DNA from: Pomacea canaliculata
Lineage: Eukaryota; Mollusca; Gastropoda; Architaenioglossa; Ampullariidae
Direction of reading: 5' to 3'
DNA: 64,000 nt
NCBI RefSeq assembly: GCF_003073045.1
Contig: NC_037592.1
Location: 39,985,760-40,049,759 of the forward strand
The translations under genes were made by a program, and so were the position numbers. Shown one piece after another: positions 1-11,932 of the stretch. The notes beneath the pieces are model-generated. The model was not told the origin of the DNA. It searched no databases and saw only the letters and a program-made list of their open reading frames with translations. Position 1 is the stretch's first letter, and every line of letters starts with the position of its first letter.

Positions 1-63
1 CCTAAACTCAGAAAATACGTTTTTATCACAACAACAGTTATTTTTCTTTCTTTTTTTTCACAG

Positions 64-96
64 CTGATGTACATGCACAAGCCACGCCAACACCAC
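64..96 (+). CDS. TEP-A bait-region microexon (33 nt)
   Basis: A 33-nt segment between a pyrimidine-rich acceptor (ttttttttcacag) and a consensus donor (gtaagt). In phase 1 it reads [10 protein letters not shown] with split codons at both ends, so it is symmetric (phase 1-1). It lies upstream of the exon that restarts the conserved VRNLFPETW core, which is where the protease bait region sits in A2M-family proteins. Calling it an exon is inference from splice sites and phase; no transcript data are available. Confidence 0.6.
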
Positions 97-3000
97 GTAA
101 GTCTAAATAACATTATGATATAGATAATACTTTAATAATATTATTATATGATGTAATGTGGTTTGTGTCTGACACAGATGTATTGTTTCGCATGTTGTTT
201 TTGAAGTAACATGTCTCTAACATGCATACCCTGAACTGTGACTTGTGCATCGAGAATATAAATCTTCTGACACTCAGTGAGGAACACAAAAGACACGAGA
301 GCGTGGCAAAGGAGCGAAACAAATTTTGGGACCAAGATTACCCTCTCCTTTCTCTTCTGCAATATCCTCCTTATTATTTCTGTCTGTGTGAGCTAGAATG
401 ATTAATTCTTTATCCAGACCCTATACACCATCAAAAACAATTTTTGGTATTTTCATCTAACATTTTAGAGTCAGACCTTTTAGCCTCAGTTTTTGAATCA
501 AAGCATTAGTACAAAAATTACAAAATCCTCTCAGCTATCTCACTCATGAACGCAAAAAAGTAAAGTCTACCCAAGCACCAATTTACGAATAATAATTAGT
601 TGTAATTACCTTTACTTATATTATTGTCGAAGTCTTAGCGTGTAAAACGCAGACACGAACAAACGCACAGGCACACACACACACACACACCTGCACGAGC
701 ACATGCGTGTGTCTGCTTTCTGTATGTATTCATGCAGCTATGTTTGTATGTGCTTTGTATATACTGTGTGCTAAGTGTTAATAATTTGTGGACATAATCG
801 TTAATGTTGAGTAATTTCGTATAGTCTTAGTTTAAGCTTATGTCTCTCAACATTTTATCAAAGTCATAAAGATGTTAATATATTCTCTTTTTCCACTGGT
901 TGCTGTTTAGTCCCTACTTGTGTTCCACATTTAATGGGCAAGTATGAATCTGTTTTTTCTCTTCATTGTTTCGTTTCTATTTCACCTGTCTGCTTCTTCT
1001 ATTGACGGTCCGGTGGCGCAACGGTTAGCGCCTGTCACCAACATATTGAACATTGGCTGTCCTGGGTTCAGCTCTCGTCTCGGGCACACGGTTCTTTTTC
1101 TACATGTGGCATCTGTAAAACACCGATAAACAGTCAAACACCAAACCCACTTCCTTGCTTCTGTAAAACATTTTTAGGAAACATGGTCATAATAAGACCT
1201 ACAAGGTTCCGATGATAGAACATATAAACCCAATCATCATTAAAATTTTTAAATTTTTATCATATTATTTCTTCTTTGTCATCATCGCTTTCATCATCAT
1301 AGCAATCGTCGTCTTCATCGTTGTCATTGCCTTCTGCTCGTGCTGCTTCTTCTTCTCTTCCTTGCTGAGCTACACCCTCTTAGGCAGGATTACATACAAT
1401 CTCGTTTTCTAATATTTTGTTGCCATGCTCTTTTCTTCTTCTACTTACCTCAGATTTCTACAAAATTTCCTCCGACTGTACTGGCGACATTGAAATATGC
1501 TCACACCACTGAGTGTACTCTAGGTCAGGATGTATTTGTAAGGTTTAATTTCCTGACTATGTATTTAATACATAATAGACAAAACATATTATAACGATTG
1601 CGATATTTGATTTGCAGGTTCGTGGGGTGAGAATCCTTACGGTACAATTTTTTTTTCACTTTTTTTCTTTGTTCGCTTGTTTCCTCTTTTTTCCAATCAT
1701 TACACATAAAAACCATGGACATGTGTAGGTGGATTGCTGTCTGTCTGCCGAGACCAACGCTTAGCCTCTTGTGAAGTTCTCTGCTGTTAGTCTCGGCGAG
1801 CCTAAAAAATGAATGTGACTAAACCGGAAGCTTTGTATATATACACACACACATTTGCCTCGTTCTAGTAATTAACTGAAAACAAAATCGTCTGCAAGCA
1901 GTCCAGTAATACAAGTTCGTGTACAAACTAGAGAGTGCGTATTGGCAGCAAAGCTTTAATCACAATGTTCAACATCATGGGAGCAAACAGGTTGTTTACT
2001 AATGAAGTCAGAGTTGTCGGTGTGTCTCTCACTGTTCACGTGTTCATACGATGTTGTTCCTACAGTGGACTCACATAAAAATCAGCCTCTACAGGAGGTA
2101 GAGAGGGTGCGCAACCTGTTCCCTGAGACCTGGCTCTGGCTGAACCAGACAGTCGGGTAGGTACATACACACACACACATAATGTAAACGTACTGTAATG
2201 TATCTCAGCTTAAGATGGCAATTATTAATTAATTATTTAATTATTCACTCGATCATAAATAAGAAACGTTGTATAAGTCACCGCGAGTTCCTAGCACTTA
2301 CAATGTCGAACTAATGGCGATTCTCTTAACAGACGCAACGGCTCGGCGACGATTCACACCACAGTCCCAGACACCATCACCTCCTGGATCACCACAGCCT
2401 TCGCCACCAACCTTCAGTCTGGTCTGGGAATCACTTCATCTGCTGCTAAGGTACCCGGTGTACTAGACTTCTTCTCTTAATAACTATTAAGGAGAATTTT
2501 TAGATAAAATCTGAAGCTTTGAAAAGCTTTCCCTACGTTCTGGTTGAACAACCTTTGCTGGAATTTTGTGTCTGTACTTTAGAGATTTTGAGTTTTCTTG
2601 CCTGACTTCTTGTAACTTCTTGTTGACCAGAAAACACACAAATGTGCATAGAATACAGCGCTTAACGTTGTTGTTACGTGGTTGGGGCGTTGATGAGAAC
2701 AAGCAAGAGTCTGAGATGTCCAGTGCTTGTCGTTGTGTAAATTAACTGAGTGCATGAGGATGAGGAGAATATTATCTGGTTGCATCTTTCACCTGTCACC
2801 AGCTGACGGTCTTCCGCTCCTTCTTCGTGAGTCTCACCCTGCCTACGTCAGTCATCAGGGGAGAGTACGTTGTGGTGCAGGCCAGCGTCTTTAATTACCT
2901 CCCTTCAGACGTGTCGGTAAGTTTACTCACAGCTCTTGCATGAGAGAGAGAGCCTAAATAAACTATAAGCAATTATTTCAACACGTCAAACCCCAGTAAG

Positions 3001-5791
3001 TATGTGAGTGATAAGGAGAGAAATAACAACCTGGCTAATCCACTCCAGACCTCTTAGTACCGGAATTAATTAATATTCACTTTAGGAGGGCGAGCCAATG
3101 ATCACCCACGATACTGATATAAACTTTATTTATTAAATGAAAAAATAACGCCTTTTTCAAGATCATTCCCTTCATTTTCAAGGTACTTTAGTTGCTCAAG
3201 CTTCTGTATGTCATGAGAAAAATGCTTTAGTGAGCAGCGAGCCACCCAAGCGTAGCTGCCTGCAATTCTTGGTTGGAGGTCAATGGATAAACCATAGACT
3301 GACATCAGTGTACTTATTGCAGGTACTGGTGACACTGCCAGCCTCTCACGAGTACTCCAGTGTCGTCATCACGTCCGATGGAAGTGAGGCGATTGATTCA
3401 GGAGACCAAGAACGTGCAGTGACCGTGAGTGTCGAGTTCTAAGAAACTTTCTGATTAGTCTAAAATGTTCTTATACAGGTGGCGCTGCGCAGTAGAATTA
3501 TAGGGAAATCGAGAGCACACAGACTTATTTTAAGTTTTTTAAGGGTCTGTCGGCATATTGCTCTTCTGGCGTATCGTTTGGTTCGAATATTGTAGGAATG
3601 CTTGGATGGAAGACTGTGAATAATAGACGTCTTGGCTTCAGTTTTTCTTGATTTGTTCTGTATTATTTGACGAATTTTGATAATATTAACATTAATGCCC
3701 TTTACTGGAATGTTTAGAAGTCGTATAGAAGAAAGAAAGCGTGGGATCTCAGTCTGACAATATTTTTACCACGTGTGTCTGCAGGTGAAGTCTAACGAGC
3801 AGGCTGTGGTGTACTTCCCCATCATCCCCACGGCCCTGGGAGCCATCGACATCGAGGTGTCCGCCAGGTCCACGCTGGCTGCTGATGCCGAACGTCGACA
3901 ACTCAACGTTGAGGTGATGAATTATTTTTATTCCTTACGTCATCATCGTCGTCGTTGTCATCATCATCATCATCTTTCCATCAAAACAAGCAAACTTGCT
4001 CATAATTCTACTTTTCATATTTCTCTTTCATAATTTAAATGGGTCTGTCGAGTTCGCCCACTGTCCGAGGTCCCTGTGTCATCACACTTACCGCACTCAT
4101 TCTCTGACTCCTCCACAGTCGGCAGCTCCAAACATCAACAATGTACACCTCTGTCAGTTTTAACAAATGGCGCCCGTCCCTTTATCAAAACTTTATTTGT
4201 GTTTCGCAGGCTGAAGGCGTGCCCAACGAGTTCAGTATCCCGGTCTTTATCAACCTCGGTCCTAACGGTTCGGACACCTTCACCCAGACATTCCCCATCA
4301 CCGTGCCTAGCGACGTCGTGGAAGGTTCCTCCAGGTCACGAGTAAAGATCACAGGTAAGTCCTTTGTGACAGCTGAGACAATGAACCGTTACTGAGCATA
4401 ATACAAACGTTGCCTTACAAACAACAGCATTTTCTAAGTTTCGGCCACAAATGTCTGTTCCTGGTACAAGAAATAAAATAAACTGTCCGCTTTGTTCAGG
4501 GGACATTTTGGGACCCAGCGTTGATGGTCTCGACACTCTTCTGCGCATGCCCACCGGATGTGGTGAGCAGAACATGATCAGGATGGCGCCTAACCTCTAC
4601 GTCTCCAATTATCTCAAGGCCACGGGACAGATGACCTCTGACCTTGGAATACGAATCAAGAATCTTCTAGAAACAGGTATTGTTACTCTTATTTTTGAGT
4701 AATGTTGATTCTTTTTAATTTTTTTTTTTACTCGCATTCAATGTGCTCCATGTATAAAAATTATGTTACTTTCTCTCTTTCATTCCCTCTAGATTACTCC
4801 TACTTTATTACTACTATATTACTACTGTATTACTTCTAGCCACTTCTGTTGAAGAACGTATTAAGTTTAAATTAACTAAGAACTTTATTTACTCGATAAT
4901 AAGCTTCCGTTCTAGTCCATGTCTTGCCCAGGTACTTCTCGTGTATTTTATTTTATATTTACTGTCAGACTGCCCCGTGTACGTCCCTTATGAGGTATTT
5001 GCCTATTTCAATCAACTTTGTCGATATTAGTTTCTAACACAAAGAAGTGAATGTGTCCGATTTATCGGGTTTAGGTGTCGCTGTTGCCAGGAAACTTTCA
5101 TTTTCTGTCCAGGCTACCAGAGAGAACTCACCTACCAGAGACAAGATGGAGCCTTCAGCACCTTTGGGAACAACGACAACTCAGGCAGCACGTGGTATGA
5201 AGACATTTAAGTCCAAATTTATTCAAATTAACGAATTGTGTACAGCGAGTGAATCATACATTATCATTATCATACCTTACCAAAAACTCAAGGAAATGAA
5301 AGACTATCATCTGTTATGATGGCCTAGAGAAGTGATGTGAGAATGCTACATGAAACACCCAATCAATGAAGCTTTCAGGCTAAAAGGTTAAAAGGTTAAA
5401 ATAGTTCTCCATTCCTATTGTTTAGAGAATATGCAATGATGCTAAGAACAATAGTTTACATGGCAGCATGACACTTTTGTCTGTTCTTGTGATGTTGCTC
5501 ACACATCAGTGATCGCGAGTCTCTCATCCAATGTCTGACGAGGACACCTGCACTAAGCCTGTGGATCGTTCCTTTTCAGGTTGACGGCGTTTCGTCCTCC
5601 GTGTGTTCCACGAGGCGAGGTCCGATGTTTATGTGGATTCTGCTGTCCTTCAGAGAGCCATGGACTGGCTGATACAGCGACAGAACACTGACGGCTCCTT
5701 CAACGAGTTCGGACACATCTTCGACCCACAGATGAAGGTAAGTTTGTTTGTTTGTTTTTTGGTTTGTTTGTTTGTTTTTTGGTTTGTTTGT

Positions 5792-5824
<33 letters not shown>

Positions 5825-6031
5825 TACCTCTGTGTGTGTATTGTATTGTATTTATCTGACGTTTTATTACAGAAATTCGGAGACCACTCCACTGGTCTGA
5901 CGGCCTTTGTTCTCCTGGCTCTGGTGGAGAATTCTGATGTTCCTTCGACAAAGGTGATTCACTTTCACTCAAGTGTTCATCACCTGTAACGCTAATGTTA
6001 AGCAATTAAATAGTGTACCACAGTATTCGTT

Positions 6032-6125
<94 letters not shown>

Positions 6126-8682
6126 CCACATTGATCGTCTGTGTGGTACTTCTATATAATCATCAAACACCAGATCTTGAAAACATGGTGACAGTGAGCG
6201 ATTGAATATCCTCAGGCTCAAATGGAGGCTTACACCAACGCCACGTCACGCGCACTCCACTTCCTGGAGACCACCCACGCCAATATCGCCGACGACCTTT
6301 CCTTGGCTCTCACCACCCTCACTCTGGTGAAGGCCAGAAGTCCTGCTGCTGATGTGGCATTCGCCAAGCTGATGTCTCACTCTATCACAGAGCGTACGTC
6401 CTTGACCTCTAAACTTTTGAACACAAGTCAAGTTCTCAGGTCATGACCTCTGTGGATTGATGTGTTCTCACAGGGACGCCATCAACATGTCTGATGTATT
6501 TGTTGAAATTTCTGTTGACAGACGGAATGACATTCTGGAAGTCAAACGAGACACTTGCTATCAACGCCTACAGCCACTGGCGTCCAGCCTACGTACGCGC
6601 TCGACCAATCGACATCCACGTTACATCCTACGCGCTGTTGGTGTTCGCAGCCAAGGGCCTGTTCCAGGAAGGAATGAGCGTCCTTCACTGGCTCACTCGT
6701 CAGCGAAATCCCTACGGTGGCTTTGCTTCTACACAGGTAGGCTATTAGCCCTCATTATATATAATGTATTTTATAGTTTTATGTCATCGAGACATTATGT
6801 GAGGCGTTCGTCAATACATTTAATTGCTAAAATTGTTTTATTAGAAATTAATAAGCGAAACATTCATCTATTGTTTAGAGTTAATTACCTCTTTGTTGTG
6901 GCAGCCTCCTGAAGGCTTTTAAAGTTTACTTGGAAAATTCCAACGAAAGATAAACCGAGTATGTTTTGACAATTTTGTGCACAGGACACCATGGTTGGCC
7001 TGCAGGCGATGACCGAATTCTTGAAGGAAGCCACTCTTTCTGGATCCGACCTTCACCTGGACGTGAGGACTGAGCACACTGTTCCCCACTTTGACATCAG
7101 CTCCACTAACAGTCTCGTACTTCAAGCTAAGGAGGTAAAGCTTTTATTATTTTCTTAGAAAGCACGGAATGTGTTATGCTTTGTGATTTATCAAAACGGT
7201 TTTTGCATTTTCTTTTTCCTTTATTGCTGTCTTTTTATTAATTGCTTTTTTGTCTGTGCTTCTTGTCTATCTAGATTAAACTGTTTCGACAAAATGACAA
7301 AGTATTTAGTTTGTTATAAATTGGATTCTATAAATTGGAGTCATATGTGTTCCCCCCAAACTTGACAAGAATTGTAAAGTAAATAAGTTTCACATACCCT
7401 ATACTGTTACTAAAGATTACCAAGACACATAATCCTTATTTAATTTTTTTTTTGTTCAGCTGTCGTTTATTCCATCACAAGTAACATTTGAGGCTTCGGG
7501 AAGAGGCGTTGCTGTTGCCGAGGTCAGTTGGGTTTATTCATGTTTATTTGTTACAACTATTTTGATGTTTTTGGTTTGAATAAGCAGATATATCTCATTT
7601 CTTTTCTAAAATACAATATGAAATAGTGAGAAGGAAATATGTGTAATGTTCTGTCCAGTGCTGAAATGTTTGTGGATTCCCTAACTATTGATAAGCAGTC
7701 ATAGTCAGTGTTCATTCTGTCGACTTTCTCCTTTCAGCTGGACGTGTTCTTCAATTCAGAATCAGACTTTGGAGAACCAGCTTTTGGTGTGTCTACAGTT
7801 CTCATGGACGACTACCTTAATAGCTTCAAGATCATGATCTGCACACGGTCTGTCATCTTCCTCTATTGTTCTTTCCAGCTGTTTTTACTTTTACTTTCTT
7901 ATCGTTTCGTTATTTTGATTTTTTCAATCGTTTTTCTCAAGACTTCCAGCTCCTTTTTGTTAAAACCTTTTCTATTTTTTTATCAGGTGGCTGTCTGCTG
8001 GAGAAAGTGGTATGGTGGTGCAGGAGGTAGGAATCCCATCAGGCTTTGCGCCGGATATGACGAGCATAGGGAACGTGGCCGGTCTGAAGCGTGTGGAGCA
8101 GCGGGGACGATTCCTCGATGTCTACATCGACAAGGTGGGGCCACCCTGCTGGTCAGAATGCGTCTGATAATTGATCTTTTCATTTAATTCCTTTCTTGTT
8201 TTTATTACACAGAAGCATTTGTTCAGTTCCCTCCCGTTCTCTGTAATTAGTATATCGAGTGTTTGTTTTCTTGTCATAAATGTTAATTTAAAAATTGTTT
8301 TTTTAAAGGTCACCAAGAACTCACTGTGCTACACAGTCATGTTTGACCGCCAGGACAAGGTGGCCCACTCACAGCCCAGCTACGTCATCACACAGGACTA
8401 CTATGAACCCAGTCAGTATACCAAACCTTTGTTCTCGAATACAGACATTTATATACATATATCTACACTGGACATTTTAATTTAATCTGTGAATTGTTTT
8501 TCCTAAACTCCTTTGACAAGATGTTAACGAATACATTATAGTTCTAAAAGATCCTCATTCGTGTATTCGTTCGCTAACTTGCCAATCATTTGTTCACTGC
8601 AGGTAACCGTGCGACGACAACGTACCTGCCGACGAGTCTTCGCGATGCCGCAGTGTGTGACGTGTGCCGAGACTGCTGCTAA
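64..8682 (+). CDS. TEP-A: thioester-containing protein (A2M/CD109 family), 3' part
   Basis: Secreted TEP-type protein that would react covalently with targets through an internal thioester. The 5' half lies upstream of the window. Exons with consistent phases: bait microexons 64-96, 1454-1477 and 1619-1627 (listed separately), then 2066-2156, 2333-2450, 2803-2916, 3323-3424, 3785-3913, 4210-4354, 4500-4676 (thioester), 5113-5194, 5580-5737, 5873-5953, 6216-6393, 6522-6736, 6985-7134, 7460-7522, 7738-7847, 7987-8134, 8309-8411, 8603-8682. Family hallmarks: [11 protein letters not shown] after the bait, [17 protein letters not shown] thioester, [15 protein letters not shown] and [10 protein letters not shown] in the TED, then a receptor-binding domain ending in CDVCRDCC. 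No GPI signal follows. Exon 5580-5737 has one extra T (5589-5591) relative to the tandem copy, shifting the frame. An ATTAAA poly(A) signal lies at 8852. Confidence 0.92.
1008..1098 (+). repeat. tRNA-derived SINE head
   Basis: The sequence begins GGTCCGGTGGCGCAACGG, has an A-box-like TGGCGCAACGG and a B-box-like GGTTCAGCTCT about 50 nt later, then GTCTCGGGCACACGG. This is a tRNA-like promoter typical of SINEs, here in a TEP-A intron. The body and tail run into unique-looking sequence near 1,100-1,200 and I cannot set the 3' boundary. Confidence 0.65.
1454..1477 (+). CDS. TEP-A bait-region microexon candidate (24 nt)
   Basis: A 24-nt segment after the acceptor ttacctcag and before a weaker donor (gtactg). 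Phase 1 reads FYKISSD with split end codons. Its length equals the 24-nt unit seen four times in TEP-B, which is the main reason to list it despite the weak donor. Confidence 0.4.
1619..1627 (+). CDS. TEP-A bait-region mini-exon candidate (9 nt)
   Basis: Nine bases (GTTCGTGGG) between an acceptor ending gatttgcag and a donor gtgaga. The acceptor context (gcgatatttgatttgcag) closely resembles the acceptors of two TEP-B microexons at 20,216 and 20,873, so the site looks like a member of the same duplicated set. At 9 nt it is symmetric; use is uncertain. Confidence 0.3.
1747..1797 (+). other. Intronic inverted repeat (hairpin) next to TEP-A bait exons
   Basis: GCCGAGACCAAC at 1747-1758 can pair with GTTAGTCTCGGC at 1786-1797 (11 of 12 positions, 27-nt loop). 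The same stem with a shorter loop occurs in TEP-B at 20,652-20,689. It sits in the intron just before the first conserved exon after the bait region. Confidence 0.6.
5743..5826 (+). repeat. GTTT / GCGT simple repeats
   Basis: Tandem GTTT runs followed by about seven GCGT units, starting a few bases inside the intron after exon 5580-5737 of TEP-A. TEP-B lacks this repeat in the corresponding intron. Confidence 0.85.
6031..6124 (+). repeat. (ATC)n microsatellite, about 31 units
   Basis: Uninterrupted TCA/ATC trinucleotide repeat in a TEP-A intron. The matching TEP-B intron has no such array, so it expanded or was lost after duplication. Confidence 0.95.
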
Positions 8683-8851
8683 AAATAGACCTGTGACGTA
8701 ATGAACCCTACAAGAGTTCACTGGCAGACAGCCTCCTTGTTACATATAAATAACTGTAAATATTAGCCAGCTGTTGTTTGTGTAAATTTGTAAAGCGTGA
8801 AGACGTGTGTGCGTGAATACCTGTAACCTGTATATATTTATAATATGGAGG

Positions 8852-8857
8852 ATTAAA
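8852..8857 (+). terminator. Candidate poly(A) signal of TEP-A
   Basis: ATTAAA lies 170 nt after the TEP-A stop codon in an AT-rich 3' region. A canonical AATAAA further on (about 9,210) is an alternative. Confidence 0.4.
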
Positions 8858-8859
8858 GG

Positions 8860-10800
8860 AAACGGCAAACTGGAAGGTGGAAGAGAAAGAGTATTGAACT
8901 AACTTGATGCAGTTTCTGCTAGAGCTTGTTCTTCTTGGTAAAATCTTGGTAGCTTGAGATAAAGTCCACATTGTATCTACTTTCTAAAGCGCGTGTCCTT
9001 ACAAAGTCTCAGAGAAACATCAGTTACAGTGTTCTTTCAAGTCAGCCATGTGTGCACTGCTATCTTTTCCTTTAATCATTTGTCTGCTTCCATCTGTTTC
9101 TCTGTAAATCTACCTCCCCCTCCTCCTTCTGTCTGTCTGTCTGTCTGTCTGCCTGTCTTAAAGGAGAAGCAATGAAAATAGTATCTTGCTTCTGGATGTT
9201 TCTTTACATAAATAAATGTGTCCTTTCTGTGTGAATGTTATCATACATACCTAGGATCACATTTTAAAGCAAAATGAAAAAAAAAAATCCATACAAACAA
9301 GAAACTGACAAAGAGGTTTCCTGCCAAGGTATTCTCTATTATGATGGTTTCTTCCTTTTACGCAGCTCTGTGCTCTCGTAGTTGTAATAACAATAACAAT
9401 AACAATAACAACAACAACAATAACAATAATAATAATAAAGTTTATTTGTATAGCTCTTTTTCCCAACCATTAAAGTCTGGCTCAAAGCACTTTACTAAAA
9501 AGAAAAACACACAAACATACTAAGAATGGATGTTGGTCTCAAAAACAGTTGTAGTATCACCGTATATTTGTTACCGCCTATCACAGTCTATAGCTATATG
9601 TAGTCAATATCCCAGGCCACACTGTCAAACTGCACGATGACCACTTCTGATGATGATGACTCACTGATGTGAAGAGTGACCGTCACCCTGCTACCTGACG
9701 GTGGGGAGGTGATGTAAGGCTGACTTGCTGGAGGACAACCAGACAGTTGAGATTTGGAGCAAGTACAATGTTTTGTTACTGATTTGTCTGACATGATTTT
9801 TGTCTGTCCTTAGCCTCTTGTCTCTCTTGAATGTATGAACTTTACCAGCCACTAGTTTTAAGAAAGACATAAGTGCAGTAGACAGCTCAAAGGTGCAGAC
9901 ACTGAAATCCATCCAGGAACGCAGTAGACATCGTAACAGATGTACTGAAGAACATTTGTCACAAAATTTCACACAGATGAACAAACGATATGAAAAGTGA
10001 AGGAGAGGAGTCATCCTCGAGCCAGTTAGGCGAAGGGACATCACTCTCACAGTCTCATGGTTTCTCCCTGAGTCTGAACAAGCAGCACTTAGATCAACAA
10101 CAGCCAAGTAGAAACAATTGTAATCACGGCAATGAGTGTATAAAACTCTCTCCCGTCATGTTTCGGACAACCGGTTGCATCAGAGCTGCAGTAATTAGGC
10201 TTCAGTCCAGTAAAGGTGGGACATCAGCACCTGGTCTTCGCTCACCAGTGGTTTGATTGACCATCGTCCAAATCTTACGTCCTGGAGTTTTGAGCCAGAA
10301 ATGCTCCCCCCTACTGGAAGGGGACATGGACAGGGGCCGGCCCCACCAATGCTACAGACAGCATCTCCTCACACCTTTGGGCAGACGACAAGTGACGTCA
10401 GGCATAACGTTGGCTGTGAGAGAGAGGAGAGGAACAAAGCAGGCATCGGCAACAAACGTCTGTCTTTATCTGTCCTATTCTTCGAGAGAAAAATTAACAA
10501 AATCCTTGGAAAATGGTGGTAACCACTGTCTTCTACACACGAGATTCATTATTCACGTGCGTCCACCGATAAGTGCGTGGACTAAATTGCGCGGGAAACA
10601 CAAAAAAACAAGGACAATGGCAGATGAGATGTTAAGAACGACACAGAAAGAAGAGAGAAATAGGTGGAACATACATGCCAGATGGCTTAAAAAATAAGAT
10701 AATTTTCTAACAAATGAAAAAAAAGCTGAGAGGACAGGAAATGGAATAAAATGCATAGAGATCTCTGTTACTAAACAAATTTTTTATGAATTATTCACTG
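8860..10800. other. Intergenic region between TEP-A and TEP-B
   Basis: No convincing gene. It holds a CTGT repeat (about 9,131-9,157), an (AAC/AAT)n stretch with a SINE-tail motif (9,380-9,494), and minus-strand open frames at 9,594-10,107 that look partly protein-like but match nothing I recognise. About 40 bases at 10,019-10,060 (around AAGGGACATCACTCT) recur in a TEP-B intron at 13,606-13,645. Confidence 0.6.
9421..9494 (-). repeat. SINE 3'-tail family member
   Basis: On the minus strand the copy reads AAAGTGCTTTGAGCCAGAC, then GAGCTATACAAATAAA and an ATT-rich end. The same design (GCGCTTTGAG, GCTATACAAAT, ATT repeats) recurs at about 37,290, 39,271, 42,110, 51,281 and 62,648. Confidence 0.55.
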
Positions 10801-10804
10801 ACAT

Positions 10805-10816
10805 GGGATTTTTCCC
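10805..10816. promoter_or_regulatory. Candidate Rel/NF-kB site upstream of TEP-B
   Basis: GGGATTTTTCCC is a near-palindromic kappaB-like site about 190 bp upstream of the TATA box of TEP-B. NF-kB control of TEP genes is known in arthropods; use here is inference. Confidence 0.35.
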
Positions 10817-11007
10817 TTATCTGCAATGTTTTGCAGTTGTGTGTCTCCCTACACCGCCTACACACACAACAGCAGACCCATCCTTGACTTCTTATCTTCT
10901 TCACAGGGACAGAGGCAGGCCCTCCATCTGCTGTTTTCAGTCTTCAGTTATTGCATACATGACACAATTTAATAAAAGATAAACGTGTGGAATGCACTAG
11001 ATCACTG

Positions 11008-11058
11008 TATATAAGACCGACACTTGAGTCTCAGTTTCACTACAGGTAGTGAGGACAG
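11008..11058 (+). promoter_or_regulatory. TEP-B core promoter and non-coding first exon
   Basis: A TATATAAG box lies at 11,008-11,015. About 25-30 bp downstream are initiator-like TCAGTTTCAC bases (from 11,031), and a donor (GACAG|GTAAGG) ends a short untranslated exon at 11,058. The coding exon starts at 11,925. Spacing fits a TATA-driven gene. Confidence 0.6.
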
Positions 11059-11932
11059 GTAAGGGTAGTTACATATCTACAGCTATATGATAATACAGTG
11101 ATTATCCTGCCAGAAGTGTTGCTGTCTCTATTTTAAAATGCATCTTCAGTGTTCTCTTTCTCATCAAAAGTCTGTCCTCAGTTTTGTCTTTTGTTGTTGT
11201 TGGTTTTTTTTTATTGGCTATTTTTTTCTGTTTGTTTGGGGTTTTTCTCTTTGTTTATCTTCCCTTAATTCCTTTTTGGTATATTTAATTAGCAAAATAA
11301 TTCCCTTCTTTGCGTTAAATCGAAAAGCAGTGTTTGAAGTCTCTTACATCTAAGGTGAGTTGAGCAGTTATGTTGCAGGTGGCAAGTTGCTGTAAACCCT
11401 GATATCACTAGCTAAACAGTCTTCTGTCTTGTGTTTTATACACTCTTCAGACTTGACAGGAGACGCCCAGTGGTTCCGAAGGTTTTTGACAATTAAACAT
11501 TGTCATTACCAAATAAACTAATTACCTGATAGCCTTGTTTGAACACAATGACATTTCAAACAATTTACATACCATCTGTTTTAAATTACCTATTTGTACA
11601 AACGACGGTTTTACAACCATAAAATGTTCGTGAAAACGGAAAGCATTATGTACGAAATAAAAGTTTGACGAGAGCTTGGTATTATCACAAATCATAAATT
11701 TGGCAATTTTGCTTACAGGTTATACCATGAAAGAAGTGAAACTGTTTCATTATCTATCCATTTATACGTAAAGCTTTACACAACTCCAGGTGTCTCTAGC
11801 ACCTGCTTAAACTGACTTCACCTGTTGTTTCAAAGATCTTTTGTCAGGCCTGTCTTATCTCACTGAACTTTAGTCTCATGGCCATTCCTATCTCTGGACT
11901 GTAAATGTTTCTGGTCTTTCCTAGGTCTTAAA

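Noticed and set aside
1008-1098. A functional tRNA gene
   Set aside because: A and B boxes are present, but the arms do not fold into a full cloverleaf that I can verify and it lies in an intron like a SINE.
5650-6005. Minus-strand frames rich in ARTHARTHA and NKQTKKQT
   Set aside because: Antisense translation of the GTTT/GCGT simple repeats and of TEP exons.
6031-6124. A CRISPR-like or satellite array
   Set aside because: It is a plain ATC trinucleotide microsatellite without spacers.
9594-10107. A minus-strand gene between the TEP copies
   Set aside because: Two overlapping frames look partly protein-like, but there is no family match, clear splice structure or start.
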